From Turneriella sp942492915 (GTDB lineage: Bacteria > Spirochaetota > Leptospiria > Turneriellales > Turneriellaceae): a stretch of 64,000 bases of DNA. The stretch lies in the NCBI GenBank assembly GCA_942492915.1, contig OW818662.1:248001-312000 (forward strand), given 5' to 3'. The notes beneath the pieces were generated by a model. It did not search any database. It was not told the DNA's origin and saw nothing but the letters and a program-made list of their open reading frames with translations. Of this stretch, positions 17,260 to 25,510 are shown in pieces. The position numbers and the translations under genes were made by a program. Each line of letters opens with the position of its first letter. Positions within the stretch are counted from its first letter, which is position 1.

Positions 17260-18306
17260 CTATCCGATTAGATCCCAGCTTACCGCTGTGCCACGTTTTA
17301 CGGCTTTGTTAGCGTGTTTTCCCATGATTCTGTCCAGATATTTTGGTGAGAGACCATATCCGGGTCTTATTGCCCGAAGATTCTCAGCTGTGAATGCTTC
17401 ACCTGCCACCATATCTTTAACTACATACAATGATCTTCGAAAAATAAGCGACGCTTTTTCTTTTTCACTTACCCCGTAGCTCACATGACCTAATGACTGC
17501 CATGCGCGCTCAGATTCGACTACCAGAGATGCCATCTCCATGGGTTCCATTGAAAAAGTAGAATCGACACCACCATCTGCCCGGCGTATTGTGAAATGCT
17601 TCTCGATAACAGTTGCTCCATGGGCTACGGCGGCTAGGGCGGCGCCGATACCCATGGTGTGGTCAGACAGACCGATTTGGCAATTGAATAGCTGCCGCAT
17701 ATGCGGTATAGTCAGTACATGGCTACTTTCGGGTGTGGCGGGGTAAGTGCTCGTACATTTCAGTAACACGAGTTTGTCATTTCCTGTTTGTCTGACCGTC
17801 TCAACGGCTTCGTGTATTTCGGCAACACTCGCCATACCCGTTGAAATAATGATTGGTTTGCCGGTCTGGGCAACACGCTTTATTAATGGAAGGTCAATAT
17901 TCTCAAATGATGCAATCTTATATGCAGGCACATTGAGCTTTTCCAGAAAATCGACAGACGTCAAATCGAATGGTGTGCTGAAACAGATGATGCCCTTTTC
18001 TTGAGCTCTGGCGATAATAGGTGCATGCCACTCCCAAGGTGTATGCGCAATTTTATACAGGTTGTATAGAGATTCACCTTTCCAAAGGCTATTGGGATCA
18101 GTTATGAAAAATTCGCCATCATTCTTGTCTATGGTCATTGTGTCGGGCGTATAAGTCTGAATTTTTAGGGCATGGGCTCCCGAGGCCGCCGCCGCGTCCA
18201 CAATTTCAAGTGCTTTTTCGATGGATTGATTATGGTTTCCCGACATTTCAGCTATAATGAAAGGCCGGTTTCCATTTGATATGCCGCGGTCTGCGATATT
18301 AATCAT
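17260..18306 (-). CDS. pseI: Pseudaminic acid synthase (PseI-type NeuB family)
   Basis: 348 residues. It condenses a 2,4-diamino-2,4,6-trideoxy-altrose derivative with phosphoenolpyruvate to give a pseudaminic-type nonulosonic acid. Signatures: FIIAEMSGNHNQSIEKAL, HALKIQTYTPDTMTID, AHTPWEWHAPI, the SDHTMGIG loop, EKHFTIRRADGGVDSTFS (metal and PEP site) and a C-terminal antifreeze-like SAF domain (RRSLYVVKDMVAGEAFT, RPGYGLSP). The PEW-like and MTID features are those of PseI rather than NeuB or LegI. Start 18306 has AAGGAAGA 7 nt upstream and overlaps the preceding gene by 8 nt. Confidence 0.92.
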   Translation of the reverse strand: MINIADRGISNGNRPFIIAEMSGNHNQSIEKALEIVDAAAASGAHALKIQTYTPDTMTIDKNDGEFFITDPNSLWKGESLYNLYKIAHTPWEWHAPIIARAQEKGIICFSTPFDLTSVDFLEKLNVPAYKIASFENIDLPLIKRVAQTGKPIIISTGMASVAEIHEAVETVRQTGNDKLVLLKCTSTYPATPESSHVLTIPHMRQLFNCQIGLSDHTMGIGAALAAVAHGATVIEKHFTIRRADGGVDSTFSMEPMEMASLVVESERAWQSLGHVSYGVSEKEKASLIFRRSLYVVKDMVAGEAFTAENLRAIRPGYGLSPKYLDRIMGKHANKAVKRGTAVSWDLIG

Positions 18307-18994
18307 GCGATTCTTCCTTTTTGATTTCAAAATTGCCTTGAACGATGTTGGTGCCGTGGCGTGCAGCGGAAAACTCGATTCGAAGGTTACCCAGTTTCAA
18401 GAAGGATCTTGGATAATCTGGTGCATCAAGCATGCGAATAAAATCGTAAACTGTTGAAAGCTCATTCGCATTTAAACATGACAAATCACTCTCTGCCGGC
18501 TTGCGCCGCTTGAACTGAACAATTTCACCAAGCTGCGGAACAGGCTCCAAATCTTTGCGAAGTATTTCAATTATCATGTCTTTGATGATTACAGATGCTC
18601 GTCGAAAAATTTCGTAGGCTGAACCGTCTAGGTTTAGTTCGCGTTTCAGATAAATGGGGCCCGCATCAATTTCTGAGACGCATCTTATCGCAGAAATCTT
18701 GGTTTTCGAATGCCCCCTGATAATAAGATTCTGAAGGGGGCTGCCTCCACGTCCGTAAGGCAAGTCAGTCATATGGAATATGATGACATTAGTTTGTCTG
18801 ATTAGCTCTTCTGGAATGATGTGCGACCAATGAGGTACAAATACGTACACCGGTCTTTCTGCCGATATAATTTCCGTAGAAAAAGCTGACTTCTGCGTTA
18901 TCAATCGGACGTCTGCAATTTCCAATAGCTCTTTATCTTCGGCGATCCATTCGTTCCATACTCGCGATGTTAATAAGAATACTTTTCTGCGCAT
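18299..18994 (-). CDS. Formyltransferase-like protein, second of pair
   Basis: 231 residues with the FMT/GART fold core: VIIFHMTDLPYGRGGSPLQN around the active-site histidine and CVSEIDAGPIYLKREL around the aspartate. The asparagine normally two residues before the histidine is replaced by isoleucine, so the classical Asn-His-Asp triad is incomplete. The protein sits between a PIG-L deacetylase and pseI with spacings of 1 nt and an 8 nt overlap. Proteins of this look are common next to pseI genes. I infer N-formylation of a pseudaminic precursor; an inactive or altered role is not excluded. Confidence 0.72.
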   Translation of the reverse strand: MRRKVFLLTSRVWNEWIAEDKELLEIADVRLITQKSAFSTEIISAERPVYVFVPHWSHIIPEELIRQTNVIIFHMTDLPYGRGGSPLQNLIIRGHSKTKISAIRCVSEIDAGPIYLKRELNLDGSAYEIFRRASVIIKDMIIEILRKDLEPVPQLGEIVQFKRRKPAESDLSCLNANELSTVYDFIRMLDAPDYPRSFLKLGNLRIEFSAARHGTNIVQGNFEIKKEESHD

Positions 18995-18995
18995 A

Positions 18996-19685
18996 TTACC
19001 AGAGCCGGCGTGCGAGCATAAACGCTTCTGCTGCGTGATTTCCAGAATTAGCGCCGCGCCAGCGAGCTAATGCATCGACGCTTTCATAAGAGCGGGCATG
19101 TGGATACGGCCTCATTTCAGACGCGTACATCTTCAATGCTGCCCGTTTCTTAGCCAAATCTTGCTCGGTGAGACCGACGTAAACATTGGGTAGAAAGACG
19201 CTGCTTGAATAGGGCATTTGCCATTCGGTGCTTGACGGTGTTTCGAAAAAGAAAATCTCCCGCACACTGAGGCCGGGCAACGGGCGGCTGGCGGTCATTA
19301 CTGCTTCCGCGGTAATGCGATGGTCAATATTCAAGTCGTTTGGGAAATGTGTAAAAATAATCTCTGGTTTATAAGCAGCAATACGATCTTCAACGACCTT
19401 GATGACGTCCAACATGTCTATACTATCCATGCGGTTATCAGCGAATGCGAGCAGCTCGATGCTGGTTGCCCCTACCTGCTTGCCTGCGTGTTGGGCAGCT
19501 TGATTAAGTTCACTCAAAGTTTCGGCATTTTGCTCTCTGTTCCGCTTTGGTTCCCTGCTCGTTACGCCTTCAGCCATAATGATAATATGGATAGAGTAGC
19601 CTTGTTGAGCCAGTCTGGCGAGAGTGCCCCCGCAACCTAGAATCTCGTCATCTGGGTGTGCGGCAAAAACTAGTAATGATTTCAT
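18996..19685 (-). CDS. PIG-L/LmbE-type N-deacetylase
   Basis: 229 residues. Zinc-binding motif AAHPDDEILGCGGTL at the N-terminus and the third ligand region THFPNDLNIDHRITAEA identify the PIG-L family, which removes N-acetyl groups from sugars (GlcNAc-PI, mycothiol and bacillithiol precursors). The position between two formyltransferase-like genes inside a pseudaminic-acid cluster is telling: it could remove the acetyl group carried over from UDP-GlcNAc so that the free amine can be re-acylated. The start forms a TAATG overlap with the upstream gene. Confidence 0.87.
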   Translation of the reverse strand: MKSLLVFAAHPDDEILGCGGTLARLAQQGYSIHIIIMAEGVTSREPKRNREQNAETLSELNQAAQHAGKQVGATSIELLAFADNRMDSIDMLDVIKVVEDRIAAYKPEIIFTHFPNDLNIDHRITAEAVMTASRPLPGLSVREIFFFETPSSTEWQMPYSSSVFLPNVYVGLTEQDLAKKRAALKMYASEMRPYPHARSYESVDALARWRGANSGNHAAEAFMLARRLW

Positions 19686-20338
19686 TAGGATATAGCCCCT
19701 GTCTTTTCGATTTTCAGCAAGTACTTGTGGCCGCGCATTTCGAAATAGGCCGGATACTTATTGTTGTCTACGGTTCGAAGTAAGTCGAACTGCTCTTCGA
19801 GACTTTTTTTTACGTCGAGTTGAGAGTCTACGTGCGTTCGTCTCTTGTAATAACTAGACTTACCAGTTTGCTCTGCGCCTGTTTGAATAATTCGAGGGTA
19901 TTCGCGACAGAATTTGAGACATAATTCGAAGGTCACCCTCGCTTGGGTGTCCCGTAATTCTTCCACCAACTCATGACCGGAAAATTCCATGTGGTCACGC
20001 AAGTAAACTTTGCCTGCATCAATTTTTTCAGCAGATGCTTCTAATAGTGTGATTGGTATCCGGTTTTTCCCTTCAATTATTTGCCAAGTCAACGGTGACC
20101 AACCTTTTCCTTCTGGCAGATTACTTTCGTGAATTACAATGGTATGTTTATTCAATGATAGCATTTCGGGCTTGATTATGGATGAAAAGCTCAACACAAA
20201 GCACAAATCGCCATGTTCAAGCTGATCTACGGTATGAATATGTTGTACGGCGTGGTGCAAGTTCTTTAGAGCATTCAGAAAAGTGACCATCCTTGAATTA
20301 ATCCAAGAATGTTGGTCCGATAGAACGGTGATCTTCAT
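19685..20338 (-). CDS. Formyltransferase-like protein, first of pair
   Basis: 217 residues. The core TIVIHESNLPEGKGWSPLTW and AEKIDAGKVYLRDHMEF align to the active-site His and Asp of FMT/GART-fold formyltransferases. As in the other member of the pair, the asparagine two places before the histidine is absent (valine here); an asparagine occurs three residues after it. The gene has an ATGA overlap with pseG and a TAATG overlap with the deacetylase. It occupies the place of the acetyltransferase gene pseH, which I cannot find in the window. Confidence 0.72.
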   Translation of the reverse strand: MKITVLSDQHSWINSRMVTFLNALKNLHHAVQHIHTVDQLEHGDLCFVLSFSSIIKPEMLSLNKHTIVIHESNLPEGKGWSPLTWQIIEGKNRIPITLLEASAEKIDAGKVYLRDHMEFSGHELVEELRDTQARVTFELCLKFCREYPRIIQTGAEQTGKSSYYKRRTHVDSQLDVKKSLEEQFDLLRTVDNNKYPAYFEMRGHKYLLKIEKTGAIS

Positions 20339-21321
20339 GCGACTAGTGATGTGTAGCCTGTGCCAGCTGTAATCGATTCAGGGGTTGCGAGCCGCATTCT
20401 TTGCCTCGAGTCAACAGAGCGACACTTCTCGACTTGTGTAATCAAAAACCTCACCGCGTCCTCTGCTCTGTCGCAATATTCCGCGATTATATTTTCCCGC
20501 ATCCAGCCATGTGCATTCATACGCTGATTTTCAGCGACCTGAAGTATGATCATCGGCACGCCGCAGCGGGCTAGCTCATTTGTTGTCTGCCCTGCCGCGG
20601 TAATTGCTAAGTCGCTACCTATCATCAGGTGCTGAATCTCCTGTGCAGAGAGACTTTCATATAGATGAATGCCGTCGGTCTTTAAGCGACGAATCTCAGC
20701 TTTATTCATGAATCCCGGCCCAATAATAACATGTAATTCGATTCCATGCCAAAACTTTGGTTGAAGCTGCATAATTTGCGGCGTGATATTCCAACGGTCT
20801 TCAGCTCCCAGAGTAACAATCATATTCTGAAGGTTCGGTCTTATCTTGGGGATTGTGAATTTTTCGCGAAACGGTCTGCGTAACAGAATGTATTCTACCC
20901 CGGTCATTACGGCAGCGGCTTGCGCACTGTAGTCAATTAGATTCCCTCCAATTCCGGGATTAATAATTTTGGCAGGTGGAGGGTATAGTAGTCGATTAAA
21001 GTCATCGAAGCAATAGAGCTTCGACACAGTTTCAGCCAATTTCATATAGACAGACTTCTCGGCGAGGTACGAATCTATAAACAAAATTGTTTCGGCATTT
21101 TCGTTATTATATGCCGGTAGGGCGAAATTGCGCCTCCAATCTCTAGCAACTATCTGGAAGCCATCAGATGCCTTCGGTAGTGGCATGTCGTCCGAAATGA
21201 CATGCATAACAACTTCACTGCCTGATTCAGACAATACCTCTGCGAGCGCCACACACCTCGTGAAGTGTCCCAAGCCCGTTGTGGAGGTAGCTTCCGTAAA
21301 GATCGCAATTTGCTTCTTCAT
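20335..21321 (-). CDS. pseG: PseG-type UDP-sugar hydrolase
   Basis: 328 residues, GT-B fold. It removes UDP from the 2,4-diamido-2,4,6-trideoxy-altrose precursor with C-O bond cleavage. The glycine-histidine motif TTGLGHFTRCVALAE holds the catalytic histidine near residue 19, and the C-terminal UDP-binding block is MIGSDLAITAAGQTTNELARCGVPMI (given in pieces: SDLAITAAG, TNELARCGVP). Neighbours pseF and the formyltransferase overlap it by 4 nt each. If the precursor is formylated rather than acetylated, this enzyme must accept that form. Confidence 0.87.
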   Translation of the reverse strand: MKKQIAIFTEATSTTGLGHFTRCVALAEVLSESGSEVVMHVISDDMPLPKASDGFQIVARDWRRNFALPAYNNENAETILFIDSYLAEKSVYMKLAETVSKLYCFDDFNRLLYPPPAKIINPGIGGNLIDYSAQAAAVMTGVEYILLRRPFREKFTIPKIRPNLQNMIVTLGAEDRWNITPQIMQLQPKFWHGIELHVIIGPGFMNKAEIRRLKTDGIHLYESLSAQEIQHLMIGSDLAITAAGQTTNELARCGVPMIILQVAENQRMNAHGWMRENIIAEYCDRAEDAVRFLITQVEKCRSVDSRQRMRLATPESITAGTGYTSLVA

Positions 21322-22016
21322 GAAGAGAAGGGCATTGCATTTAGAATTCTTTCGGCGCGTTCCCAGTCCTCGGTGGTATCAATATCTTGCACGCGCCATC
21401 TGGGCAACGTAATAAAAGTCGCGTTCGGGCTAAAAATAGGGATACCAGTCAACCAGGCGCTGGTTTTGCCCCAATAGAACTGGCCAGCGTCGTGATATGC
21501 TTCTGGCAAATCTTGCGAACGTGTATTAAAATGTTCAGGGAAGAACATTTCAGTGCCGCCATCCGGTAGTTTCTTGAATGATCGAAAAATGGGAAATGCA
21601 AATGAGGTTCCTGAAAAGACATAATCCCATTTGCCCGTTTGAAAGAGTTTCGATGCAGCGATTAGATCGTCCTTTTGTATGAATGGGGCGGTTGCATATA
21701 TGCAGCAAGCTGCATCAACAGTGTGCCCCTCGCCTTGCAGCCATTCAATTGCATGGGCGATAACTGGTATCGTAGGTGTAAGATCATTCGAAAGATCAGC
21801 GGGTCTCACAAATGGTACCGAGGCTCCGTTTTGCCGTGCGATTTGCGCGATTTCACTGTCATCGGTTGAAACGACAACCTGATCGAAAAGGCCGCAGGTG
21901 AGAGCAGCGTCGATGGAGTGGGCAATCATGGGTTTGCCATTGAACTCTTTTATATTCTTTCTGGGAATTCGCTTACTTCCGCCTCGGGCTGGAATAATTG
22001 CGACTTTATTCGCCAT
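21318..22016 (-). CDS. pseF: CMP-pseudaminic acid synthetase (PseF)
   Basis: 232 residues. Cytidylyltransferase that activates pseudaminic-type acid with CTP. The CTP-binding signature AIIPARGGSKRIPRKNIKEF, the FVRPADLSND block, and DAGQFYWGKTSAWL near the C-terminus are those of PseF and related CMP-nonulosonate synthetases. Its ATG follows the pseC stop directly (TAAATG) and its end overlaps pseG. Its presence with pseB, pseC, pseG and pseI makes a CMP-activated nonulosonic acid the end product. Confidence 0.88.
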   Translation of the reverse strand: MANKVAIIPARGGSKRIPRKNIKEFNGKPMIAHSIDAALTCGLFDQVVVSTDDSEIAQIARQNGASVPFVRPADLSNDLTPTIPVIAHAIEWLQGEGHTVDAACCIYATAPFIQKDDLIAASKLFQTGKWDYVFSGTSFAFPIFRSFKKLPDGGTEMFFPEHFNTRSQDLPEAYHDAGQFYWGKTSAWLTGIPIFSPNATFITLPRWRVQDIDTTEDWERAERILNAMPFSS

Positions 22017-23189
22017 TTAGGTAAAATCCTCAATTACTCGAATCACGTGATCCTGCATGTCTGAAGTGAGTCCACCATACATCGGTAAACTGATAACTCT
22101 CCGATAGAACTCCTCTGCTTTTGGCAATTTGCCTACCTTGTGGCCGAGCTGTTGGTAATAGGGCTGAAGGTGAATCGGTATATAATGGACCTGTGCCAGA
22201 ATGCCGTTTTGATGCAGATAATCATACAACTTTGCTCTGCTTTCAGTCTTCACAACATAAAGATGATAAGCGTGTCCGTTCGCCAGGTTGCTCGCAATCA
22301 AGGGACGCACAGGTGAACCTTGCGCGCTGAAGGCGGCGTCATACCGGGCCGCAATTGCTCTGCGCTTTGCCAGTTCGGCATCGGCGCGCTGCAGTTGTGA
22401 AGTGCCAAGCGCTGCGAGAATATCTGGCATGCGGTAGTTATAGCCAAGGCTTTGCATCTCATGGTACCAGCCACCTTGTTCAATATCGGTTGCTTTGTTC
22501 AAGAAATGGGTCGCATCGCGTGTAATGCCATGCGTACGGAGTGACAGAAGCTTTTCATATAGTTCTAGAGAATTGGTCGTGACCATACCACCTTCGCCGG
22601 TAGCAATGTGCTTCACCGGATGAAACGAAAAAACGGACGCATCACTATTGTTACCGTTTCCGCATTGCTGTTTCACGCCTTTGCTGTCGGTGAAATATGC
22701 ACCGGGGGCGTGGCATGCATCTTCAAGAATCCATAGTTGGTGCTCGTCAGCAAGGGCCCTTAGTTTTTCCAAGTCGACCGGCAGGCCGGCAAAATCGACC
22801 GGTATGATGCCCGCATAGGTTCCCTTTGGTGACGCTTCGAGCAAGGTTTTGACTGATTCAATATCGATCAAACCTGTATTTTCATCTATATCAGCAAACA
22901 CAACCTCTGCACCGCAATACAGAACGCAGTTGGCTGTGGCCACAAATGAAATGGGTGTTGTAATGACTTTTTGTCTGGATCTCAAACCCAGCGCCATTAC
23001 TGAAAGGTGCAGAGCCGCCGTGCCATTATTCACCGCAACAGCAAATTTTGCACCGACATAAGAGGCAAATGCCTCTTCAAATTCTTTTACCCTTGGCCCT
23101 TGTGTGAGAAAATCCGATTCGAGCACCTGACGAACAGCCTCGATATCTTCAGGCTGAATGTTGTGGCGTCCGTAAGGAATCTTTTGCAT
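22017..23189 (-). CDS. pseC: PseC aminotransferase
   Basis: 390 residues, DegT-family PLP enzyme that aminates C-4 of UDP-2-acetamido-2,6-dideoxy-arabino-hexos-4-ulose. It begins with IPYGRHNIQPEDIEAV and has GPRVKEFEEAFASYVGAK, VNNGTAALHLSVMAL, LEDACHAPGAYF and the Schiff-base lysine in FSFHPVKHIATGEGG, all close to PseC. Start 23189 (MQKIPYGR) is chosen because it is 11 nt after the pseB stop; the frame to 23255 would overlap pseB. Confidence 0.9.
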   Translation of the reverse strand: MQKIPYGRHNIQPEDIEAVRQVLESDFLTQGPRVKEFEEAFASYVGAKFAVAVNNGTAALHLSVMALGLRSRQKVITTPISFVATANCVLYCGAEVVFADIDENTGLIDIESVKTLLEASPKGTYAGIIPVDFAGLPVDLEKLRALADEHQLWILEDACHAPGAYFTDSKGVKQQCGNGNNSDASVFSFHPVKHIATGEGGMVTTNSLELYEKLLSLRTHGITRDATHFLNKATDIEQGGWYHEMQSLGYNYRMPDILAALGTSQLQRADAELAKRRAIAARYDAAFSAQGSPVRPLIASNLANGHAYHLYVVKTESRAKLYDYLHQNGILAQVHYIPIHLQPYYQQLGHKVGKLPKAEEFYRRVISLPMYGGLTSDMQDHVIRVIEDFT

Positions 23190-23200
23190 GTATCGCTCGG

Positions 23201-24202
23201 TCAGGCAGTTGCGTGTTGGGCGATCAGGTCGCGAAGTTGCGTTGCCGACAGCCATTCGGTGTTCTCACCGCTGTTGTAGCGAAATCCCATTTTACAGGGT
23301 TTTCCTTTGAAATGTTTGACAAATTCTTCGACGCTCCACGCCGGCTTGAACGATGGCAGTATAACAAAATACTTATCAAACTCTATCGTACTGAGTGCAT
23401 CTGTTTCGGTAATCATCTCTTCATGCAGCTTTTCGCCGGGTCTGATTCCGACGACCCGCGTTTCGATTCCCGGGGCTACGGCTGCAGCAACATCCATAAT
23501 TCGGTAGCTGGGAATTTTCGGTACAAAGATCTCGCCGCCCCACATATTCGCCAGCGCGAAAAAGACCAACTCAACACCATCTTCGAGTGTGATATTAAAT
23601 CGTGTCATGTCTTCGTGCGTAATCGGCAAGAACCCTTTCGCCTTGTGCTGCTGAAAAAATGGAATTACCGAACCCCGGCTTCCCATGACATTGCCATATC
23701 GAACGACCGAAAAAGTGATGTCATGGTTACCTCGGTAATTATTCGCCGCAGTAAATAGTTTGTCCGATGCCAGTTTGGTTGCACCATAGAGATTGATCGG
23801 GGCTGCCGCCTTGTCGGTGCTGAGAGCCACAACTTTCTGCACGCCTTTGTCGATCGCAGCCTCGATGACGTTTTGCGCACCCATGATATTGGTCTTAATC
23901 GCTTCGAACGGATTGTATTCAGCAGCAGGTACTTGCTTTAAGGCAGCAGCATGAATGACGAACTCGATACCTTCAAGCGCCCGTGCAAGCCGCTCTTTGT
24001 CGCGCACATCGCCGATAAAGAAACGAATCTGCGGGTATTCTTCAATCGGGAACTCTTGTTGCATTTCAAATTGTTTCAGTTCGTCGCGCGAGTAGACGAC
24101 TACCCGTTTAACATCGGGATACCGTTGAAACACAGTTCGAATGAACTTCTTGCCGAATGAACCGGTGCCACCGGTGACGAGAATAGATTTTTTGTTGAGC
24201 AT
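23201..24202 (-). CDS. pseB: UDP-GlcNAc 4,6-dehydratase (inverting), PseB
   Basis: 333 residues, SDR superfamily. NAD-binding ILVTGGTGSFGKKFI, the YSRDELKQFEMQQEF block specific for PseB/FlaA1, the STDKAAAPINLYGATKLASD segment with the Tyr-x3-Lys pair, and RYGNVMGSRGSVIPFF are visible. It catalyses the first pseudaminic step from UDP-GlcNAc with inversion at C-5. ATG 24202 begins 1 nt after the wzt stop. The longer frame to 24430 has no sign of being coding. Confidence 0.93.
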   Translation of the reverse strand: MLNKKSILVTGGTGSFGKKFIRTVFQRYPDVKRVVVYSRDELKQFEMQQEFPIEEYPQIRFFIGDVRDKERLARALEGIEFVIHAAALKQVPAAEYNPFEAIKTNIMGAQNVIEAAIDKGVQKVVALSTDKAAAPINLYGATKLASDKLFTAANNYRGNHDITFSVVRYGNVMGSRGSVIPFFQQHKAKGFLPITHEDMTRFNITLEDGVELVFFALANMWGGEIFVPKIPSYRIMDVAAAVAPGIETRVVGIRPGEKLHEEMITETDALSTIEFDKYFVILPSFKPAWSVEEFVKHFKGKPCKMGFRYNSGENTEWLSATQLRDLIAQHATA

Positions 24203-24203
24203 T

Positions 24204-25478
24204 TTATTTCCGTTTGATTGCCATGATTTTTGAGTCGAGATCAAAATAGCCGAATGCGAGATGCGGGTCTTTGGAGTAGGGCAGAATCTCCAGATCAGGC
24301 AGCCCAACATTTTCGTCCAATACGTCGAAATAGTTTCTGAAAGCCTTGTCTGCAATGGCGATGTACAGGCGGTAATATTTCGCCCGAAGATTAATCGATT
24401 TGATAAGGACTTCAATGGTTCCGGATGCACCAGAGACTATTCGCTTGTTCTGAACAACTTCCTTGAAATTTGTCACAATATTTCCGGTATCTGGTGAAAT
24501 TATCGCCACGTAGATGCCGAGACCTTCTGCGGGCATTTTGGCCTTCCAGTCAACCCGAAGAAGCACATTTTCACCGTGGCGAAAACTCCACGTTTTTCTT
24601 CCGTTGCCAGAGAATGCGGAAACCTTCTCCAATTGAACACTACCATTTGTGCGATTCAATCTGTCAGATTTTGCAGCGTCGCCATAATTTTCGCGTGTTC
24701 TGATACGCTGCTTGTAAGTATTGATAACAGAGCCGGCATTCCCGTGAGCAATGATCTGCCCGGCTTCGAGCAATAATCCTTTCGTACAGATTCTTCTGAT
24801 CGCGTCGAGTGAGTGACTCACGAACAGAATCGTTCTGCCGCTCTCGGTGCTCACGTCTTTCATTTTTCCAAGACATTTCTTCTGAAATTCTGCGTCGCCC
24901 ACCGCCAGAACCTCATCGACAACAAGTATATCTGGCTCAAGGTGCGCCGAAACGGCAAAGGCCAGGCGTACGTACATGCCCGAAGAATATCTTTTTACCG
25001 GGGTGTCGATGTGGGCTGCAACCCCTGAGAACTCAATAATTTCATCGAGCTTTCCGGCAATATCCCGGCGGGTCATACCCAGAATTGCGCCATTAAGAAA
25101 GATGTTCTCTCTTCCCGTCAGCTCAGGGTGAAACCCCGTACCCACTTCGAGCAGGCTGGCAACCCGACCACGGAGACAGATGCTGCCACGCGTCGGCGAT
25201 GTCACTCGTGAAAGAATTTTGAGTAGAGTCGATTTTCCCGCACCATTTCTGCCAATGACGCCCAGAACTTCGCCGGGTTTAACTTCAAAAGATATATTGT
25301 TCAATGCGAGAAACTTTCCAACCGGTGCCTTCTCCGACGCGAAGACCTTCGCATTCGGGTCTTCTTTTCCCCGAAGTTTCGCCCAGCCTGACTGCAAATC
25401 TTTGAACAACATGCCATGGCCGATCGCGCCAAGCCTGTATTCTTTCGAAAGGTTTTCAACTTTGATGACTGATGACAT
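24204..25478 (-). CDS. wzt: O-antigen ABC exporter ATPase with C-terminal domain (Wzt)
   Basis: 424 residues. The N-terminal ATPase has Walker A IGRNGAGKSTLLKI, the YSSGMYVRLAFA signature and Walker B ILVVDEVLAVGD, with the GTGFHPELTGREN loop of polysaccharide exporters. About 170 further residues (from residue 250) look like the Wzt C-terminal carbohydrate-binding domain, which in ABC-type O-antigen systems reads the modified end of the chain before export. Start 25478 (MSSVIKVENLSKEY) is 32 nt after wzm. The methyltransferases of this locus are candidates for the chain-end cap. Confidence 0.9.
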   Translation of the reverse strand: MSSVIKVENLSKEYRLGAIGHGMLFKDLQSGWAKLRGKEDPNAKVFASEKAPVGKFLALNNISFEVKPGEVLGVIGRNGAGKSTLLKILSRVTSPTRGSICLRGRVASLLEVGTGFHPELTGRENIFLNGAILGMTRRDIAGKLDEIIEFSGVAAHIDTPVKRYSSGMYVRLAFAVSAHLEPDILVVDEVLAVGDAEFQKKCLGKMKDVSTESGRTILFVSHSLDAIRRICTKGLLLEAGQIIAHGNAGSVINTYKQRIRTRENYGDAAKSDRLNRTNGSVQLEKVSAFSGNGRKTWSFRHGENVLLRVDWKAKMPAEGLGIYVAIISPDTGNIVTNFKEVVQNKRIVSGASGTIEVLIKSINLRAKYYRLYIAIADKAFRNYFDVLDENVGLPDLEILPYSKDPHLAFGYFDLDSKIMAIKRK

Positions 25479-25510
25479 TTTTAAGGATAACCGAATTTGT
25501 AAAAGCTTGT

